From positions 1 through 64,000 of the forward strand of contig NZ_BLID01000003.1 in NCBI RefSeq assembly GCF_009811315.1: a DNA stretch of 64,000 bases, read 5' to 3'. A program made the position numbers and the translations under genes. Below the pieces are notes generated by a model, which saw nothing but the letters and a program-made list of their open reading frames with translations, was not told where the DNA came from and did no database searches. Shown here in pieces: positions 34,056 through 44,253 of this stretch; positions within the stretch are counted from its first letter, which is position 1; every line of letters begins with the position of its first letter. Source of the stretch: Vibrio atypicus (GTDB lineage: Bacteria > Pseudomonadota > Gammaproteobacteria > Enterobacterales > Vibrionaceae).

Positions 34056-34844
34056 TTAAATATAGATTTTGCCACGTGAGTAGAGTACGGCATCACCCGA
34101 TACAGTGATATGTTCAGGGGTAACATCGCAATAAAGCGTGCCACCGCGCTCGGAAGCTTGATAGGCTTTTAGATGTGTTTTGTTTAACTTATTCGCCCAG
34201 TAAGGGGCCAGGCCAGCATGAATAGAGCCCGTTACGGGATCTTCGTCTCCGCCGTTTGCCGGCCAAAAATAGCGCGAAATAAAATCGTATTGCTCTGATG
34301 CCGCGGTCACAACGACACCATACGGTGCTAATGCTTTTAAGTAGTCATTTTTGGTGGTGATATCAAGGACATCTTGTTCAGAACCGTAAATGATAAAATA
34401 AGCTTGGCCGTTACGTAAGACCTCTTTTGGCTCAATCGAAACCCCTTCAAGTAGCGCAGTGGGTACTTCAATAGGCTCAGGAGTTCTTGACGGGAATGTC
34501 ATCATAATGCGGCCGGAATGATCTTTTTCAACTTGGATTGGGCCAACAAAACGGGTTTCGAATAGTATGCTCTCTCCTGCGTCAAAGAAGTGGAATAGAG
34601 TGAAAGAAGAGGCAAGGGTTGCATGGCCACAGAAATCAATCTCACAGATAGGAGAGAACCAACGAATCTCATAATGATCGACACCAATCTGCTTCACAAA
34701 TGCGGTTTCAGATAGGTTATTCTCTTTGGCGATGTTTAACATCACCTCATCATTTAACCAGTCATTTAAAGGTACAACGGCAGCAGGGTTGCCTTTAAAT
34801 CGTTCCTGAGTGAAGGCATCGCAGACAAACATCTCAAATTCCAT
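34056..34844 (-). CDS. PhzF-family isomerase-like protein
   Basis: 262 residues, the normal PhzF length. Catalytic Glu E46 in 'NNLSETAFV', then 'ICEIDFCGHATLAS' and the late 'GGDEDPVTGSIHAGLAPYW' motif. The fold has two diaminopimelate-epimerase-like halves. Phenazine PhzF isomerises a dihydro-hydroxyanthranilate; most relatives outside phenazine clusters have unknown small-molecule substrates, and no phenazine genes are here. The gene lies 153 bp downstream of dld on the same strand and may be read from its own promoter. GGAAC precedes the ATG. Confidence 0.88.
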   Translation of the reverse strand: MEFEMFVCDAFTQERFKGNPAAVVPLNDWLNDEVMLNIAKENNLSETAFVKQIGVDHYEIRWFSPICEIDFCGHATLASSFTLFHFFDAGESILFETRFVGPIQVEKDHSGRIMMTFPSRTPEPIEVPTALLEGVSIEPKEVLRNGQAYFIIYGSEQDVLDITTKNDYLKALAPYGVVVTAASEQYDFISRYFWPANGGDEDPVTGSIHAGLAPYWANKLNKTHLKAYQASERGGTLYCDVTPEHITVSGDAVLYSRGKIYI

Positions 34845-34997
34845 GATCGTTCCTTTTTATTGAAATAAACGGATGCGTTGATTATTACCTCTTGTAACAT
34901 ATTAGTAGTACTGAAAACTGGAGAGTTGCGAGCAGGATCTTTGCAAATCATACTTGCTCAACAAACTGTCCCGTTTAGATTGAGAGTAACGTAAAAG

Positions 34998-37835
34998 TTA
35001 AAGTGGAGTGCTCACTTCATCCACCAAATAGAGAATAGATTGGTAAGGAATCCCGCTATGGTGTGACAAACCAATCTCACATGTTCTACTGTTGCTGAAC
35101 CCACGACGACAGTTGGAAGGAACTTGCTCTTTTAGCGGATGTACTGCAGCAGCGTTGAGTTCCGGCGTAGTAAAACCCTTATCGCCAGCCCAGCCACAAC
35201 AGGCAATATGTTCAGGTAACACCACATCACTGGCACAGGCTTTGGCTAAAGTGAGCATGTCTCCTTCAAGGCCTAATCGACGTGAACTACAAGTGACATG
35301 CAACATCACTGTCTCCTGCACAGGAGTCAGAGATAAGTGGGGCATTAGATACTTGGATACAAAACCAGTCGGTTCTAGAATTTCTAGTGGCTGCGTGAAT
35401 TCTTCGATACTACGTTTGGCACACGGGCTGGTATCCATCAAAATGGGATATTCACCTTCATAGCTTGCTTGCCAAAGCAGATGTTCCAGTTGTTGTGATT
35501 TGCTCTTAGCGATGTCCGTCATGCCTTTGCTGTCATAAGGCATACCGCAACATTGCTCATCAATACCTTCAGGAATGATCACTTCAAACCCTGCTTTCTT
35601 AATCAATGAGAGGGTCACTTCGGTTAAGCTACGTTGGTCTTGCGCACTTGTTTGCTGTCCCATGGTGCGAGAGGCACATGAGGGCATGTAAACCACTTTT
35701 TTATCCGATTTGACTAACAGTTCGAGCGCTTGATTTAGGTTATGGCTGTTTGATTGCGGTGTTTCTGGTAGCCAGATCGGCGTTTTATTGTTGGTGAGCT
35801 TTCTAATACCGTTAGTGACTTTTGAAACGCCATTTTCACCAATCACTTTCACCGCAATTTGATTTGCTTTTAGCGAGGCGCGGGTGAGCGACGTTGTCGT
35901 TGAAAAGTGATTTGCTGTCCATGTTGCGATTGGTGTGAATTTCTTATATTTGGCTGTGCGTAATTGTTTAACGAGATCACCCGTATTGATTCCAACGGGG
36001 CAACGATCAGCACATAACCCAGTTGCGGCGCATGTATCTAACCCTTGATACTCAAACACTTTTTCAAGCTCTGATGCTTCTATATTTTCACCGTTAGCTT
36101 TGCGTCTTTGCAGCTCTCGATATAGAACAATACGTTGTCTTGGAGAAAGAGTCAGTGTACGGGACGGGCAAACAGGCTCACAAAATCCACATTCGATGCA
36201 GCGATCGACAATATCATCGGCTGCTGGCATGGGTTTGAGGTTTTCGATGTGCGAATGTGGGTTGTCATTAATAATCACTCCCGGGTTAAGTAAGCCTTCT
36301 GGGTCAAATAGCGCCTTGATTCGCTGCATTAGTGCATAGCCATCTTTCCCCCATTCTAGCTCGACATAAGGCGCCATGTTTCGCCCAGTGCCATGCTCCG
36401 CTTTCAGTGAACCTTGATACTTTACTGCGACAAGGTCAGCGACATCATCCATAAAGCCGCCATATCGGTCGATCTCGGTTTGTGAATCGAAACCTTGAGT
36501 AAACACGAAGTGCAAGTTGCCCTCTAAGGCATGACCAAAAATAATCGCTTCACTGTATTGATACTTATCAAACAAAGATTGGAGATCACGAACACCACTC
36601 GCCAAGTTTTCGACAGGGAAAGCGACATCTTCGATAATAACTGTGGTACCGACTTCGCGAACAGCGCCTACTGCCGGGAACATGCCTTTACGAATTCCCC
36701 AGAGTGTCGCCACGGTTTTGCTGTCAGAGGTAAAGGGTACAGATTCGACAATCGAATAGTTTGATAGCGAATCTAAAATCGCTTCACATTGATTTGTCAA
36801 AGAGGTTTTGCAGCTTGCGTGTGTCTCAACGAGCAAAGCGGCCGCCTCTAAATCTAAGTTTGGCATAAACTCGGGCATGCCGGGCTTATCGGCCACAGAG
36901 CGAAGTGCACGACCGTCCATGAGCTCGACTGCAGCGACTGGCGTTTTTGATAAGGTTGTGACCGCGCGGCTGGCTTCTTCAATATCGGCAAACACAAGTA
37001 GGGCAGAGGCTTTAAATTCATGTTCTATTACTGTGTTGTAGGTGATTTCAGCAATAAAGCCGAGTGTGCCTTCCGAGCCAATTAATAGGTGTTCCAGCAC
37101 CTCGATTGGATCGCTAAAGTCGACCAGTGCATTCAGGGCATAGCCGGTGGTATTTTTAAGGCGATATTTATGTTGAATACGCTCAGTGAGTTCGGTGTTA
37201 CTGCGCGTATCTTCGACCAGTTGAATGAGCCCTTGATAGATATCTGCGCGCGTTGTTTTAAATGCTTCAATGCTTTGCTTGCTAGAGGTATCAAGCAGGG
37301 TGCCATCACTGAAGACGACCTTGATGCTGTCTATAGTGCGATAGGAGTTTTGCGCAGTGCCACAACACATACCACTCGCGTTGTTTGCTGCAATACCACC
37401 GATTTTACAAGTGTTGATAGAGGCCGGATCTGGGCCAATTTTACGTTTAAAGGGGGCAAGGTATTTATTCGCATCAGCACCTATTACACCCGGTTGAAGC
37501 AAGATCTTATTGCCTTCATCTTGTATTTGGTGGCCACGCCAATCGTCAGTTAGGGTAATAAGAACGGAGTCTGAAACCGCTTGGCCAGATAGGCTGGTAC
37601 CCGCCGCGCGAAATGTAAAGTGAACGCCCATTTCACGGCAGCTTTGTATAGCGTAAATAACTTCGTCAAGATTCTTTAGTCGTAAAACGATTTTCGGCAC
37701 CAAGCGATAAAAACTCGCGTCGGTGCCGTAAGCTAAACGTTTTGCCTCTTGGGTGATGATACGTTCAGGGGATATTTGCAGGGCAAGCAACGCTTCAAGT
37801 TGCTCGTAAGTAGCCTGAGTTAAGGTGTTCGCCAT
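34998..37835 (-). CDS. dld: FAD/Fe-S D-lactate dehydrogenase (Dld-II type)
   Basis: 945 residues. N-terminal FAD-linked oxidase domain ('RAAGTSLSGQAVSDSVLI', 'LLQPGVIGADANKYLAPF', 'GGIAANNASGMCCG'), FAD oxidase C-terminal domain ('GHALEGNLHFVF', 'KAEHGTGRNMAP'), then a ferredoxin-like segment with two 4Fe-4S sets ('CIECGFCEPVCP', 'CAATGLCADRCP'). A C-terminal CCG-type domain is marked by 'EQCCGMPYD' and 'ACCGWAGDKGF'. This architecture is the Dld-II respiratory D-lactate oxidase found with lactate permease genes, passing electrons to quinone at the inner membrane. It is the third gene behind lldP and lldD, but an intrinsic terminator separates it from lldD. Confidence 0.9.
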   Translation of the reverse strand: MANTLTQATYEQLEALLALQISPERIITQEAKRLAYGTDASFYRLVPKIVLRLKNLDEVIYAIQSCREMGVHFTFRAAGTSLSGQAVSDSVLITLTDDWRGHQIQDEGNKILLQPGVIGADANKYLAPFKRKIGPDPASINTCKIGGIAANNASGMCCGTAQNSYRTIDSIKVVFSDGTLLDTSSKQSIEAFKTTRADIYQGLIQLVEDTRSNTELTERIQHKYRLKNTTGYALNALVDFSDPIEVLEHLLIGSEGTLGFIAEITYNTVIEHEFKASALLVFADIEEASRAVTTLSKTPVAAVELMDGRALRSVADKPGMPEFMPNLDLEAAALLVETHASCKTSLTNQCEAILDSLSNYSIVESVPFTSDSKTVATLWGIRKGMFPAVGAVREVGTTVIIEDVAFPVENLASGVRDLQSLFDKYQYSEAIIFGHALEGNLHFVFTQGFDSQTEIDRYGGFMDDVADLVAVKYQGSLKAEHGTGRNMAPYVELEWGKDGYALMQRIKALFDPEGLLNPGVIINDNPHSHIENLKPMPAADDIVDRCIECGFCEPVCPSRTLTLSPRQRIVLYRELQRRKANGENIEASELEKVFEYQGLDTCAATGLCADRCPVGINTGDLVKQLRTAKYKKFTPIATWTANHFSTTTSLTRASLKANQIAVKVIGENGVSKVTNGIRKLTNNKTPIWLPETPQSNSHNLNQALELLVKSDKKVVYMPSCASRTMGQQTSAQDQRSLTEVTLSLIKKAGFEVIIPEGIDEQCCGMPYDSKGMTDIAKSKSQQLEHLLWQASYEGEYPILMDTSPCAKRSIEEFTQPLEILEPTGFVSKYLMPHLSLTPVQETVMLHVTCSSRRLGLEGDMLTLAKACASDVVLPEHIACCGWAGDKGFTTPELNAAAVHPLKEQVPSNCRRGFSNSRTCEIGLSHHSGIPYQSILYLVDEVSTPL

Positions 37836-37901
37836 CGTTGCTTCCTTGTGCTGATGTTACGGCGTTGGTTGGAATTTTAGTTATATGCGAGAACGCCGGA
37901 G

Positions 37902-37942
37902 AAAAAGGTGTCACACAATCTGCAAAATTGCTGTGACACCTA
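37902..37942 (-). terminator. Intrinsic terminator or attenuator between lldD and dld
   Basis: Perfect 10-bp stem AGGTGTCACA (37907-37916) / TGTGACACCT (37933-37942), with an inner GCAAAATTGC mini-stem. On the minus strand it is followed by TTTTTCT. It should reduce read-through from lldD into dld. Confidence 0.75.
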
Positions 37943-37955
37943 TTAAATTAATGGG

Positions 37956-39092
37956 TTAGAAGTTGACCAGTGAATCGCGATTTAAATCTTGAATACTTTT
38001 CGCACCAGTTAAGGTCATCGCAACACGCATTTCTTTTTCGTATAGGTCGAGTAGGTTTTCAACGCCGTTTTGCCCTTGAGCGGCCAGTGCATAGATGAAC
38101 GAACGGCCTAACATGGCGCAGTCTGCTCCCAGCGCCAGCATGCGAACCACATCCAAACCGGTACGGATACCCGAATCAACGAAGATCTTCATATCGCCTT
38201 TAACAGCGTCAGCAATGCTCGGTAGCGCCTTGGCGGAAGACATTACTCCATCAAGTTGACGGCCTCCGTGGTTTGAGACAACAATGCCATCTGCGCCAAA
38301 TCTGACGGCATCTTTCGCATCTTCTTCATCAAGAATGCCTTTAATCACCATTGGGCCATCCCAAAAGTCACGAATCCATTCCAGATCTTTCCAACTGATT
38401 GAAGGGTCGAAGTTCTCACCTAACCAGCCAATGTAGTCTTCTAATTTCGTCGGCTCACCGCGATAGGTGGAAATGTTACCCAAATCATGGGGTTTGCCAA
38501 ACAAGCCGACATCAAATGCCCATTGCGGATGGCGCATTGCTTGGAATACACGACGAGCAGCCGCGTTCGGGCCGCTCATCCCTGAATGCATGTCGCGGTA
38601 ACGAGCTCCAGGAACAGGCATATCAACCGTAAAGACTAGTGTCGTAACACCAGCAGCTTTCGCGCGTTCCAACACGTTTTTCATGAAGCCACGATCTTTT
38701 AATACGTACAATTGAAACCACATTGGTCGCTCAATTGCCGGGGCGACTTCTTCAATTGGGCACACAGACACTGTCGACATGGTAAAAGGGATGCCTTTTT
38801 TCTCTGCGGCTTTGGCGGCTTGCACTTCACCGCGGCGCGCGTACATGCCAGTTAGACCGACAGGTGAAAGGGCGATAGGTAGGTTGAACTTCTCGCCAAA
38901 GATTTCAGTATCTAGGCTAAGCTCTGACATGTCATTTAAGACACGCTGTTTTAGAGCTATCTCTGCTAGGTCTTCGGTATTACGTCTTAGCGTATGTTCG
39001 CCGTATGAACCGCCATCAATATAATGAAATAGGAACGGAGGTAGCTTAGATTTGGCCGCTTTGCGGTAATCAGTGGAAGCAGAGATAATCAT
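37956..39092 (-). CDS. lldD: L-lactate dehydrogenase (quinone), FMN-dependent
   Basis: 378 residues, the same length as E. coli LldD. FMN-dependent alpha-hydroxy-acid dehydrogenase motifs: '[21 protein letters not shown]', '[10 protein letters not shown]', '[15 protein letters not shown]', '[11 protein letters not shown]', and the active-site block '[12 protein letters not shown]' with the catalytic His and the substrate-binding Arg. It oxidises L-lactate to pyruvate at the inner membrane. It lies between lldP and dld in one orientation. Confidence 0.95.
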   Translation of the reverse strand: MIISASTDYRKAAKSKLPPFLFHYIDGGSYGEHTLRRNTEDLAEIALKQRVLNDMSELSLDTEIFGEKFNLPIALSPVGLTGMYARRGEVQAAKAAEKKGIPFTMSTVSVCPIEEVAPAIERPMWFQLYVLKDRGFMKNVLERAKAAGVTTLVFTVDMPVPGARYRDMHSGMSGPNAAARRVFQAMRHPQWAFDVGLFGKPHDLGNISTYRGEPTKLEDYIGWLGENFDPSISWKDLEWIRDFWDGPMVIKGILDEEDAKDAVRFGADGIVVSNHGGRQLDGVMSSAKALPSIADAVKGDMKIFVDSGIRTGLDVVRMLALGADCAMLGRSFIYALAAQGQNGVENLLDLYEKEMRVAMTLTGAKSIQDLNRDSLVNF

Positions 39093-39157
39093 AATTTCAG
39101 TCCTAAAGTCGATATTTTGGCCTTTCTATGAAGGCTAGTTCAAAAGCTGTTTAAGGT

Positions 39158-39220
39158 GGCGTTAATACCCATTTGGAGTGACACTAGTGCCGTTCTTGTC
39201 AGGGGAAAAGTATTAACGCC
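39158..39220 (-). repeat. Long intercistronic hairpin between lldP and lldD
   Basis: Perfect 11-bp inverted repeat GGCGTTAATAC (39158-39168) / GTATTAACGCC (39210-39220) around a 41-base loop. No T-run, so it is not a terminator. It may act as an mRNA stability or processing element that sets the lldP:lldD ratio. Confidence 0.6.
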
Positions 39221-39236
39221 ATAATGTGTTGTTTGT

Positions 39237-40928
39237 CTATTTCATTAACGCATCGGTGATTTGTAAGCCGTAGATGGCAATAAGACCGATAGTTCCTGTA
39301 ACCACAAGATAGTAGAAAGTCGGGATAACTGTCTTACGCAGTGTCGCGCCTTCACGGCCAAGTAAGCCCACAGTGGCAGAAGCGGCTACGACATTGTGAA
39401 TAGCAATCATATTACCTGCCGCAGCGCCAACTGCTTGTAGAGCCACTACGACAGCACTTGAGATAGACAATGTTTGCGCCACTTCAAATTGGAATTGGCT
39501 AAACATCATGTTAGATACAGTGTTAGAACCGGCAATAAAGGCACCCAACGCGCCGACTGTTGCACTAAGCGCTGGGAATGCTTCACCGACAAGACCTGCT
39601 GCGAAGTTTGCGGTTGTTACAGGCATACTCGCTAAATCTGATCCATTTACACCAGAGTTGATGAAGATACGCACCATCGGGATGGTAAACACCAGCACAA
39701 AACCTGCGCCAATGAGCGTTTTGCTCGACTCACCAAATGCTTTTGCTAACGGCGCAGCGTTGCGAGATTGCAATAGCGCAGCAACCAGTGCAACGAAGAC
39801 CAAAATGCCACCTGGTAAGTAAAGAGGTTGGATAGCCGCACTGATGCCTGTCTCTCCAAGAATGTTAGAGAAAGAGACGCTCACGCCCGTCAACATTGCC
39901 TTAAAGTCTGAGCTAACGCGGCTCGCGACAAGAACAACCGCTAACAATACGTATGGGAACCACGCCATCGCCATGCTCATCGGCTTGGTCTTATTGTCTG
40001 CCAAATCGATTTTTAGTGACCCTAACCATTCTGCAGGCCATTTGTTTTCGCTTTCAAAATCCCAGGTTGATTTCGGTACTAGGAAACCACGTTTTGCAGC
40101 AGAAACCACGATAGCAAGGCCGACCAGACCACCGATCAATGATGGGAATTCAGCGCCAAGGAAAACACCGGTTAACGCATAAGGAATAGTAAATGAAAGG
40201 CCGGCGAAAATTGCGAAAGGTAAAATGTCGAGACCTTCCGTCCAGCTCTTATTCTTACCGAAGAAGCGTGTGAGCATCATTGCCATAAGCACAGGGATAA
40301 GCGTACCGACGCTGGCATGAATCAGAGCGACACTAGAGGTAATCTGTTGTAGGTAAGCATCCCAAGTTGATCCATTCGCGATCAGCGCTTCAGAGATATT
40401 GTGAGTATCTAAACCCTTGTTAACACCAACGATAATCGGTGTACCAACCGCACCAAAAGAGACGGGTGTTGATTGAATCATCATGCCCATCAAAACGGCG
40501 GCGAGGGCAGGGAAACCAATTGCGACCAGTAGTGGGGCCGCGATCGCGGCAGGCGTACCAAAGCCAGATGCGCCTTCAATGAAAGATCCAAAGCACCAGG
40601 CAATGATGATGGCTTGGACTCGTCTATCTGGTGAAATGTTTGTAAAGCCATTACGAATCGTCGTGATCGCGCCGGTGTGCTTAAGCGTGTTTAGTAGGAA
40701 GATTGCGCCAAATACAATCCATAATACCGCAACTGTAATGCCCAGCCCTTGAAAGACAGAGGCTAAAACGCGTGTGGTAGACATGTCCCACCCCAAAAGG
40801 GCGATCACAACGGTTAGACCAAACGCGACAGGCATCGCGCGCTTTGCTGGCCAATTAAGGCCAACGAGTAAAATGGCAGCCACCACAATTGGTGAAAACG
40901 CCAGTAGGGCAAGTAAAGTTTGACTCAT
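39237..40928 (-). CDS. lldP: L-lactate permease
   Basis: 563 residues with about 12-14 membrane segments, the usual LctP length. Family marks include '[22 protein letters not shown]', '[16 protein letters not shown]' and the late '[19 protein letters not shown]' and '[19 protein letters not shown]'. It imports lactate (and often glycolate) with protons. It is the first gene of the lactate operon and diverges from a LysR-type regulator. Confidence 0.95.
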   Translation of the reverse strand: MSQTLLALLAFSPIVVAAILLVGLNWPAKRAMPVAFGLTVVIALLGWDMSTTRVLASVFQGLGITVAVLWIVFGAIFLLNTLKHTGAITTIRNGFTNISPDRRVQAIIIAWCFGSFIEGASGFGTPAAIAAPLLVAIGFPALAAVLMGMMIQSTPVSFGAVGTPIIVGVNKGLDTHNISEALIANGSTWDAYLQQITSSVALIHASVGTLIPVLMAMMLTRFFGKNKSWTEGLDILPFAIFAGLSFTIPYALTGVFLGAEFPSLIGGLVGLAIVVSAAKRGFLVPKSTWDFESENKWPAEWLGSLKIDLADNKTKPMSMAMAWFPYVLLAVVLVASRVSSDFKAMLTGVSVSFSNILGETGISAAIQPLYLPGGILVFVALVAALLQSRNAAPLAKAFGESSKTLIGAGFVLVFTIPMVRIFINSGVNGSDLASMPVTTANFAAGLVGEAFPALSATVGALGAFIAGSNTVSNMMFSQFQFEVAQTLSISSAVVVALQAVGAAAGNMIAIHNVVAASATVGLLGREGATLRKTVIPTFYYLVVTGTIGLIAIYGLQITDALMK

Positions 40929-41119
40929 TGGTACATCCTCGTACAGGCAGACCCATCACGTTCTGGGATAGGGATTACTCTCGTTAATCTGGACTCTGTT
41001 GAGTCTCTTAGATTTTATATTTGTGATAATTGTGTTAATTCGAGGTGAATTTACCCCTTTATTTTTTATTGATATAGGGAAATAATGAAAATGATTAATT
41101 CCAAAAATGACATAATAAA
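40929..41119. promoter_or_regulatory. Divergent lldP / LysR promoter region
   Basis: 191 bp between divergent starts. It contains GACTC-tgtt-GAGTC (40992-41005), a perfect dyad, and AATTGTGTTAATT further right, which has the T-N11-A look of a LysR-type site. These are candidate operators for the adjacent regulator. Confidence 0.4.
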
Positions 41120-42019
41120 ATGCGAGCAGATGATTTAATCCTGTTTTCCCAAGTGGTTGAAATGGGTAGTTTTAGTAAGGTGGCAGAAGTAAATAACCTT
41201 ACAAATTCGGTAGTTAGTAAGAGAATTGCGCGGCTAGAAGAAGAACTAGGTGTGCAATTATTATATCGAACGACGCGTAAATTGACGTTAACCGAAGCAG
41301 GAAAGGCGTTAACGCATGGTGCCAAAAATGTGAAGCAAGCCACTTTGGAAGCTATGGATGCGGTTTCAGGGTTTGGTGAGAACATCAGTGGCCATATCAA
41401 GATGTCTGTACCGACTATTTCTGGTGACCTTATCTTGGCTGATGCCGTAGCGGAGTTTTGTAACACGCACCCGGGCCTTAGCGTAGACATGTCTTTAGAC
41501 AATCGTTTTGTCGATCTTGTTGATGGGGGCTACGACCTAGTCATCCGAACCGGTTATTTAGAGGACTCTAGCCTTATTGCCCGTCACATCTTGGATTCGC
41601 AATGGGTTGTATGCGCTTCACCTGCTTACATTGCGAGAAACGGTAAACCCGTCAAACCAGAAGATCTTACTGAGCACAACTGTTTGCAATACGCCTATCA
41701 AACTACAGGGGCGAGTGAATGGGAGTTTAAAGCGAAAGAGGGCAATTACATTATTCGTGTATCGGGGTCGTTTTCTACTGATAATGCCACGGCATTGCGT
41801 AAAGCGGCTTTAGGTGGACATGGGATTGCGTATGTGCCGCGTTGTTTGGTTTATCATGATATTCGCAATGGCCAGTTAGTGGATTTGTTCCCAGAGCAAG
41901 TGGGCAAGCGACTTGGTATCTATGCGGTCTACCCGTTTACCCGTCAGCCTCCGAATAAAGTGAAACTGCTGATTGAACACATTCGAACTCGATACCTAGC
42001 CATATCGCACTATTTCTAA
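41120..42019 (+). CDS. LysR-family regulator, probably of lactate use
   Basis: 299 residues. N-terminal winged HTH (residues about 1-60, 'SFSKVAEVNNLTNSVVSKRIARLEEELG', where VSKRI is the recognition helix), then a periplasmic-binding-protein-like effector domain ('HIKMSVPTISGDLILADAVAEF', 'YDLVIRTGYLEDSSLIAR', 'GHGIAYVPRCLV'). It resembles the CrgA/DsdC-like group that senses small carboxylates. Divergent placement from lldP suggests it controls the lactate operon; E. coli uses a GntR-type LldR instead. I see no strong ribosome site. Confidence 0.85.
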   Translation: MRADDLILFSQVVEMGSFSKVAEVNNLTNSVVSKRIARLEEELGVQLLYRTTRKLTLTEAGKALTHGAKNVKQATLEAMDAVSGFGENISGHIKMSVPTISGDLILADAVAEFCNTHPGLSVDMSLDNRFVDLVDGGYDLVIRTGYLEDSSLIARHILDSQWVVCASPAYIARNGKPVKPEDLTEHNCLQYAYQTTGASEWEFKAKEGNYIIRVSGSFSTDNATALRKAALGGHGIAYVPRCLVYHDIRNGQLVDLFPEQVGKRLGIYAVYPFTRQPPNKVKLLIEHIRTRYLAISHYF

Positions 42020-42051
42020 TGGGGTGCGCTTAACATGGAAACAAAGTAAAG

Positions 42052-42080
42052 AAAAACGCCGACACATCCTTGCGTCGGCG
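42052..42080 (-). terminator. Intrinsic terminator after the double-ABC gene
   Basis: Stem CGCCGAC (42057-42063) / GTCGGCG (42074-42080), followed on the minus strand by TTTTTC. It lies in the convergent gap with the LysR gene. Confidence 0.8.
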
Positions 42081-42116
42081 TTGAGTCGGCGGCCAAACCG
42101 ATTTACTACTTTAAGC

Positions 42117-43739
42117 TTAGGCGGCTTCTTCCGATTCGTCCAAGTCAAATGACGCCTCAATGAGCTTTTTGGTATAGTCATTTTTCGGGTTGTGGAAGAT
42201 TTCGTCTGCGCTGCCTTGTTCCATTACCTCTCCCTTTTGCATGACTAATACACGGTCTGAAAGGGCTTTGACGACACTAAGGTCGTGGCTGATGAATAAG
42301 AAGCCGATGTTATGTTTCTGCTGAATATCTTTCAAAAGGTCGATAACGGTTAACTGAACCGAGCGATCAAGGGCAGAAGTCGGTTCATCCAAAAGAATGA
42401 ATGAAGGCTCAAGAATTAGTGCACGTGCAATCGCGATACGTTGGCGCTGACCACCAGAAAACTCGTGTGGGTAACGGTTGATGGAGTTCGCTTCCAAACG
42501 CACTTCTTCAAGCGCTTGTCGCGCACGTTGCATGCGTTCTTGCTTGGTCATAGTTGGCTGGTGGACGGTCAACCCTTCAGTAATGATTTCACCAACCGTC
42601 ATACGTGGAGAAAGCGAGCCATAAGGGTCTTGGAACACCATTTGAACGTCTTTCTTTAAATCAAATCGCTCTTTATCCGTCAGCAAGCTGATGTCTTGGC
42701 CTTTGTAGTGAATGTCTCCACTGCAAGGAAGCAGACCGATCAAAGCGCGGCCAAGGGTTGATTTACCGGATCCGGATTCACCAACGATGCCTAAAGTTTC
42801 GCCCTGTTTAAGCTTTAATGAAATTCCTTTTACAGCCTCAAAGTATTGGTTCTTGCTTGGGATAAAGTGCGTTTTAATTAGGAACTTCACGCGAATATTG
42901 TCTGCTTTGAGTAGTGCAGGGGCATGCTCTTCCACTGGCGTTTTGCCACCACGAGGAATCGAGTTAATCAGCATCTTGGTGTAATCATGCGAAGGATTGC
43001 GGAATAGAGCCTGACATTCGCCCTCTTCAACTACGTCGCCTTTACACATGACGACTACTCGGTCGGCAAGGTGTTTTACTACACCAAGATCGTGAGTAAT
43101 GAAGAGTACCGCCATCCCAAGTTTGGTTTGGATCTCTTTGATAAGGTTAAGCACTTCAGCTTGTACGGTTACATCAAGTGCGGTCGTTGGTTCATCGGCA
43201 ATGAGGATCTCTGGTTCATTAATCAGTGCCATGGCAATCATAATACGCTGTAGCTGACCGCCCGAAAATTCGTGAGGGTATTTGGTGTAAGCTTGCTCAA
43301 TGTTTGGCAAGTGAACCAGATCAAATAGCTCCAATACTTTTGCTTTGGCTTGAGAGCGTGAAACCGGACGATGGCACATGATTGCTTCTGCTACCTGAAT
43401 GCCAACGCGCATATAAGGGTTTAGAGAAGTCATTGGCTCTTGGAAAATCATACCAATACGATCGCCACGAATGGACTGCATCTCTTTTTCAGATTTATCG
43501 AGTAATTCTTCACCTTCAAACTTAATGCTAGATTGTGAATGTACAATCGCGTTGTTGGGTAACAGCTGCATCAGTGCACTTGAAGAGACAGATTTTCCGC
43601 TACCTGATTCGCCTACGATCGCAAGCGTCTCATTTTTACGGAGATCAAAGTTCACATCCTTAACCGCATCAACGATGCCATCGTTGGTGGTAAAGCTTAC
43701 CGAAAGGTTTTTCACCTCTAGAATAGGCGTCTGTGACAT
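42117..43739 (-). CDS. Double ABC ATPase of a peptide-type importer (YejF/DppDF-like)
   Basis: 540 residues made of two fused oligopeptide-type ABC domains. The first has Walker A 'GESGSGKS' (43-50), signature 'FSGGQLQR' and Walker B 'ILIADEPTTALD'. The second has 'GESGSGKST', 'FSGGQRQRI' and 'FILLDEPTSALD'. Both carry the extended 'NPSHDYT' / 'NPKNDYT' tails typical of Opp/Dpp/Yej ATPases. YejF powers uptake of small peptides, with YejA, YejB and YejE. No permease or binding-protein gene lies next to it here, so its membrane partners must be elsewhere. It is 19 bp behind a TPR-like gene, with AAGGAAT as ribosome site. Confidence 0.9.
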   Translation of the reverse strand: MSQTPILEVKNLSVSFTTNDGIVDAVKDVNFDLRKNETLAIVGESGSGKSVSSSALMQLLPNNAIVHSQSSIKFEGEELLDKSEKEMQSIRGDRIGMIFQEPMTSLNPYMRVGIQVAEAIMCHRPVSRSQAKAKVLELFDLVHLPNIEQAYTKYPHEFSGGQLQRIMIAMALINEPEILIADEPTTALDVTVQAEVLNLIKEIQTKLGMAVLFITHDLGVVKHLADRVVVMCKGDVVEEGECQALFRNPSHDYTKMLINSIPRGGKTPVEEHAPALLKADNIRVKFLIKTHFIPSKNQYFEAVKGISLKLKQGETLGIVGESGSGKSTLGRALIGLLPCSGDIHYKGQDISLLTDKERFDLKKDVQMVFQDPYGSLSPRMTVGEIITEGLTVHQPTMTKQERMQRARQALEEVRLEANSINRYPHEFSGGQRQRIAIARALILEPSFILLDEPTSALDRSVQLTVIDLLKDIQQKHNIGFLFISHDLSVVKALSDRVLVMQKGEVMEQGSADEIFHNPKNDYTKKLIEASFDLDESEEAA

Positions 43740-43758
43740 TATAATTCCTTTATATTTA

Positions 43759-44253
43759 TTAGTTTATAACGCGCGCACTTTGCGAAACGGCGTTATAGGT
43801 CTTTAAGGTAGAGAAGTAGTGGTGTGCTTTCTGTACCTGTTCAAATTCGAGCATCCATTGAGCGTTGCGCTGTGCGGTACAAAATTGGCCCATATGACGA
43901 AGCAACTCTTCACTGTTCTTCTCAAGCACATGATGCGTGGCTTGAACCAACTCAGAATCTTCAATGGACATAAACTGAAGTAGGGCATAGCTTTGGTTTA
44001 ATAGTTCAAAAGCTCGCTGCTGCTGACCCATTCGATTCAAAATTTCTGATTGAGAGACGGCTGCGTCCCTTAACCCAGTGAGTAGGCAACTAAACTGACA
44101 AGGTTTGGTGTCGTCGCACTCAATGGCAGCGTGAATGTGATGGGGTAGATGGTTGAGCACTTCATCATACAAGTGATGGGCTTCAGGCCAGTGGCCTTGT
44201 TCTAATAGCTGCTCGGCTTTCAGATAATGTGTCCAGCACTGTTGTAGATCCAT
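43759..44253 (-). CDS. TPR-like hypothetical protein
   Basis: 164 residues, mostly helical, with TPR-like spacing: 'HYLKAEQLLEQGHWPEAHHLYDEVL' and 'ILNRMGQQQRAFELLNQSYALL'. Five cysteines and several His residues are scattered. I recognise no named family. It starts at ATG 44253 and is followed at 19 bp by the double-ABC gene, so the two are probably co-transcribed. Confidence 0.65.
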   Translation of the reverse strand: MDLQQCWTHYLKAEQLLEQGHWPEAHHLYDEVLNHLPHHIHAAIECDDTKPCQFSCLLTGLRDAAVSQSEILNRMGQQQRAFELLNQSYALLQFMSIEDSELVQATHHVLEKNSEELLRHMGQFCTAQRNAQWMLEFEQVQKAHHYFSTLKTYNAVSQSARVIN

